From the NCBI GenBank assembly GCA_015519985.1, contig WIAN01000056.1, forward strand, positions 1 through 8,163: a DNA stretch of 8,163 bases, given 5' to 3'. The position numbers were made by a program, and so were the translations under genes. This DNA comes from Candidatus Woesearchaeota archaeon. Lineage in GTDB: Archaea > Nanobdellota > Nanobdellia > Woesearchaeales > WAPJ01. The notes beneath the pieces were generated by a model. That model did no database searches. It saw only the letters and a program-made list of their open reading frames with translations, and was not told the DNA's origin. This document shows positions 6,445 to 8,163 of the stretch, piece by piece. Each line of letters begins with the position of its first letter. The stretch's first letter is position 1.

Positions 6445-6454
6445 TTAGTTTTTT

Positions 6455-7051
6455 TTATTCTTCAACTTTTGCCTCTTCAACTTCAACATTTTCTTTTTTC
6501 ATTTCTTCTTCAGTCATTTCTTGTACTTCTTTTACTTCTTCCAATTTTCTTTCAGGATGTTCAGGATCAGCTAAAGGAGATTTTTCTTTAAACAACACAT
6601 TTGGTTGTTCTTCTATTGTTACTAAATGTCCTGGAGATTTTATTTTTACTCCATTAATAGTAATATGTTCGTGTGTTATGAATTGTCTTGCTTGTTTTAT
6701 GCTTTTTGCTAATCCTTTCCTATATACTATTGTTTGTAATCTTCTTTCTAAAATGTCTTCTGTTTTTAAACTTAAAACATCGTCTAAAGTTCCTTCATCA
6801 TCTAACAACCCTAATCTTCTTAATTTTGATAATAATTGTGAAGTTTCTTTTGCTGCTTGTTCAGAATTTTGAGAAGATAATTTTTTTGCTTGTGTTCTAA
6901 ACTTTCTAACTATACTTGCTGCTTTCCAAATTTCTTTTTTATTTTTTAAACCATAACTTTTTATAAGTTCAGCTTCTTCTAAAATTCTTGCTTTTTGCCA
7001 AGGATGGTTTGGTGTCATGTATTTTTTTCTTCTTTTTTTAGGATCTCCCAT
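6455..7051 (-). CDS. rps4: Small ribosomal subunit protein uS4
   Basis: uS4 is a primary 16S rRNA-binding protein that starts assembly of the 30S body. From the ATG at 7051-7049 it has 198 residues. The archaeal N-terminus is GDPKKRRKKYMTPNHPWQ (2-19); the S4 RNA-binding fold runs from about 102 to 150 (ERRLQTIVYRKGLAKSIKQA, then ARQFITHEHITINGVKI); the last 30 residues (about 168-198) form an acidic, Glu-rich tail with little predicted structure. A GTG three codons upstream (7060) is part of the GAGTGAT ribosome binding site, so the ATG is preferred. It starts 24 nt after rps13. In bacteria S4 represses the equivalent operon; whether it does so here is unknown. Confidence 0.98.
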   Translation of the reverse strand: MGDPKKRRKKYMTPNHPWQKARILEEAELIKSYGLKNKKEIWKAASIVRKFRTQAKKLSSQNSEQAAKETSQLLSKLRRLGLLDDEGTLDDVLSLKTEDILERRLQTIVYRKGLAKSIKQARQFITHEHITINGVKIKSPGHLVTIEEQPNVLFKEKSPLADPEHPERKLEEVKEVQEMTEEEMKKENVEVEEAKVEE

Positions 7052-7055
7052 TATA

Positions 7056-7062
7056 ATCACTC
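7056..7062 (-). promoter_or_regulatory. Ribosome binding site of rps4, decides the start
   Basis: GAGTGAT on the minus strand, 4 nt before the ATG at 7051. An alternative GTG start at 7060 lies inside this site and is therefore unlikely. Confidence 0.6.
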
Positions 7063-7075
7063 AAAAAAATTTGTT

Positions 7076-7543
7076 TTATCTTTTACCTTTCTTTTTAACT
7101 CCTGTTGTTTTTCCTTTATTTTTTCTAAAGTTTGATTTTGTTCTTTGTCCTCTTACAGGCAATCCAGCTTGATGTCTTAAACCTTTGTAAGATTTTGTTT
7201 TTGCCATTCTTCTCAAATCTTTTTGAACTGCAAATGTTAAGTCTGAAGTTAATAAATGCATATTTTCTCCTGTTTCAAAATCTTTTCTTCTGTTTAAAAG
7301 CCATTCAGGAAAATGTTTAGGAGCATTATCTAATAATTCTTCGATTTTTTCTATTTGTTCTTCTGTTAAATCAGAAACTTTCATATCTTTTTTTAATCCT
7401 AACTTGTATATTACTGCATTTGAAAGAGCATAAGAAACTCCTTTAATTTTTGTCAAAGCATAAAATAATTGTTTGTCTCCATTCAAATCAGTTTTATATA
7501 CTCTTACAATTTGATGTCTTCTTGTATTGTTTTCTTGTCTCAT
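7076..7543 (-). CDS. rps13: Small ribosomal subunit protein uS13
   Basis: uS13 lies in the 30S head and bridges to the large subunit and P-site tRNA. At 155 residues it is typical for archaea. Signatures are QIVRVYKTDLNGDKQLFYAL (11-30), the helix-two-turn-helix TKIKGVSYALSNAVIYKLGL (31-50), and the basic C-terminus SYKGLRHQAGLPVRGQRTK (118-136) followed by a Lys/Arg/Gly tail that touches tRNA. The ATG at 7543-7541 has GTGAT 5 nt upstream (7553-7549). It is the first gene of rps13-rps4-rps11-rpoD. The 227-nt gap upstream holds a structured GC-rich element, a tandem repeat and TATA-like boxes, consistent with the operon's control region. Confidence 0.98.
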   Translation of the reverse strand: MRQENNTRRHQIVRVYKTDLNGDKQLFYALTKIKGVSYALSNAVIYKLGLKKDMKVSDLTEEQIEKIEELLDNAPKHFPEWLLNRRKDFETGENMHLLTSDLTFAVQKDLRRMAKTKSYKGLRHQAGLPVRGQRTKSNFRKNKGKTTGVKKKGKR

Positions 7544-7565
7544 TTTTTATCACAAAAGGTTGTTT

Positions 7566-7573
7566 TTTATAAA
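7566..7573 (-). promoter_or_regulatory. TATA-like box close to rps13
   Basis: TTTATAAA, centred about 27 nt before the rps13 ATG. Used as a promoter it would give a leaderless message starting after the GTGAT site, which conflicts with that site being used. It may be a secondary promoter or chance. Confidence 0.25.
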
Positions 7574-7581
7574 TATTAAGT

Positions 7582-7605
7582 ATATTGTTTTAAATATTGT
7601 TTTAA
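7582..7605. repeat. Perfect 12-bp tandem repeat upstream of rps13
   Basis: Plus strand ATATTGTTTTAA occurs twice with no gap (7582-7593, 7594-7605); the minus-strand unit is TTAAAACAATAT. It lies between the GC-rich hairpin and rps13. Two aligned sites about one helical turn apart would suit a dimeric DNA-binding protein, but slippage in AT-rich DNA is equally possible. Confidence 0.75.
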
Positions 7606-7620
7606 TTTAACAATCATAAA

Positions 7621-7667
7621 CCCGAGAAACAGCGCTTCTGCCCTAAAAAACGCTATGCACTCGGGCA
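7621..7667 (-). ncRNA. GC-rich hairpin RNA element upstream of rps13 (leader element or small RNA)
   Basis: 26 of 47 bases are G or C inside an otherwise AT-only spacer. On the minus strand, CCCGAG (7665-7660) pairs with CTCGGG (7626-7621) as outer stem. ATAGCG (7656-7651) pairs with CGCTGT (7634-7629), one pair being G-T, as inner stem. The two stems are separated by a small internal loop, and the apical loop has 16 nt. TGCCC at the 5' edge (7667-7663) could instead pair with GGGCA in the apical loop (7643-7639), which would break the outer stem. A TATA box at 7693-7700 predicts a transcript starting almost exactly at the element. No box C/D motif is present and no convincing H/ACA layout. 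The strand is inferred from the TATA position and gene direction. Confidence 0.45.
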
Positions 7668-7692
7668 ATTTAAAACAAGGCAAAGTTTAGTA

Positions 7693-7700
7693 TTTATAAA
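7693..7700 (-). promoter_or_regulatory. TATA box for the GC-rich element and probably the rps13 operon
   Basis: TTTATAAA, preceded on the minus strand by an A-rich CAAAAAC that could serve as BRE. A start about 27 nt downstream falls near 7670, just before the hairpin. The motif is palindromic, but no gene lies to its right on the plus strand, so minus-strand use is more likely. Confidence 0.45.
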
Positions 7701-7770
7701 GTTTTTGATTGTGTTTTTTATTTGGTCTTATTAACAATCTTATTAATTCTATATGTTAATTCCATAGTTT

Positions 7771-8163
7771 TTATAATTCTTTAAAGTTTAACAAAGGTTT
7801 TTTATCTGTTGATCCTAAAATCATTTTTCCATTTTTGTAAGAATAATATATTAATAGTGAATTTTTTATTTTTCTTAAAATAGAGTTTTTTCTTAAATGA
7901 TATGCTCCTATAAATATTAAAATAGGTTTTTCTTTGTTTTTGTATTCTTTTATTTTTTTATACATATGTTTTTCTCTTTTTAGACTTATTTTTATTATTT
8001 CTTTTTCATCTTTTTTTGAAAATTTCTTTTCTTTTATTTTTTTAATTAAATTATTATTAAAGCCGTGATTTTTTAAGTCTATTCCTATTAATTTTATATT
8101 TTTTTTATAACAAAATTTTATTAAGTTATTTCTTTAAATTTTTCAATTTTTTTGTTAAAAAAG
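7771..8163 (-). pseudogene. TraB/ChaN-like protein, C-terminal part with apparent frameshift
   Basis: The frame ending at TAA 7773-7771 is open back to 8133, but its only start codon is the ATG at 7965, in the middle of protein-like sequence. Read from 8130 down it gives NNLIKFCYKKN, then KLIGIDL, then SLKREKHMYKKIKEY, then KPILIFIGAYHL. The pattern 'GIDL ... R+ ..M...I ... GAYH' resembles the C-terminal part of TraB/ChaN-type proteins with their conserved GxxH. This is from memory of the family, not a search. Upstream, the next frame (8162-8121) reads FFNKKIEKFKEIT and stops; joining the two frames needs one extra A in the A run near 8131-8129. The gene therefore looks frameshifted, or the assembly lost a base, and it continues beyond the window. 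A 64-residue protein from the ATG at 7965 is the minimal alternative. Function unknown. Confidence 0.45.

Noticed and set aside
7621..7667. Box C/D or H/ACA guide RNA, or a split-tRNA half, as identity of the GC-rich hairpin
   Set aside because: No RTGATGA or CTGA boxes, no ACA at the expected distance after the stem, and no T-arm or acceptor-like segment.
1..8163. CRISPR array, insertion sequence or other mobile element
   Set aside because: No repeat-spacer pattern, transposase-like protein or terminal inverted repeats; the only repeats are two short tandem duplications in AT-rich spacers.

Overview
The window comes from a very AT-rich archaeal genome, most likely a small-genome DPANN archaeon (Nanoarchaeota/Woesearchaeota/Pacearchaeota-like). 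The evidence is the archaeal/eukaryotic-type gene set (eL18, RNA polymerase subunits D and N, archaeal LeuRS, aIF1/SUI1), archaeal gene order, archaeal-style TATA boxes and GGTGAT-type ribosome binding sites, and coding sequence dominated by Lys, Glu, Ile and Asn. The lineage is an inference from gene style, not from a search. Every recognised gene lies on the minus strand, so transcription runs from high to low coordinates, and every complete gene ends in TAA.

Layout in direction of transcription. (1) 8163-7771: the 3' part of a gene with a TraB/ChaN-like GAYH motif, whose reading frame appears broken by one base near 8130. (2) 7770-7544: a non-coding interval with a GC-rich hairpin element (7665-7621) behind a good TATA box, and a perfect 12-bp tandem repeat. 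(3) 7543-5205: rps13-rps4-rps11-rpoD, the archaeal counterpart of the bacterial alpha operon. (4) 5148-5063: tRNA-Leu(GAG), preceded by an unusually GC-rich leader. (5) 4954-3446: rpl18e-rpl13-rps9-rpoN, the archaeal L13 cluster, with a perfect 14-bp tandem repeat upstream of rpl18e. (6) 3393-424: leucyl-tRNA synthetase with what looks like a leaderless promoter. (7) 263-1: aIF1 (SUI1), cut by the window edge.

Together the genes form one information-processing block: four small-subunit proteins, two large-subunit proteins, two RNA polymerase assembly subunits, a tRNA with the synthetase that charges it a few genes away, and an initiation factor. The genes are ordinary and confidently assigned. 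The unusual content is non-coding: two short islands of about 55% GC in a background rich in T and A. One heads the rps13 operon and has two competing pairings, which makes it a candidate leader regulator or small RNA. The other sits in front of tRNA-Leu and is complementary to its D arm. I see no mobile element, CRISPR array, origin or defence system.
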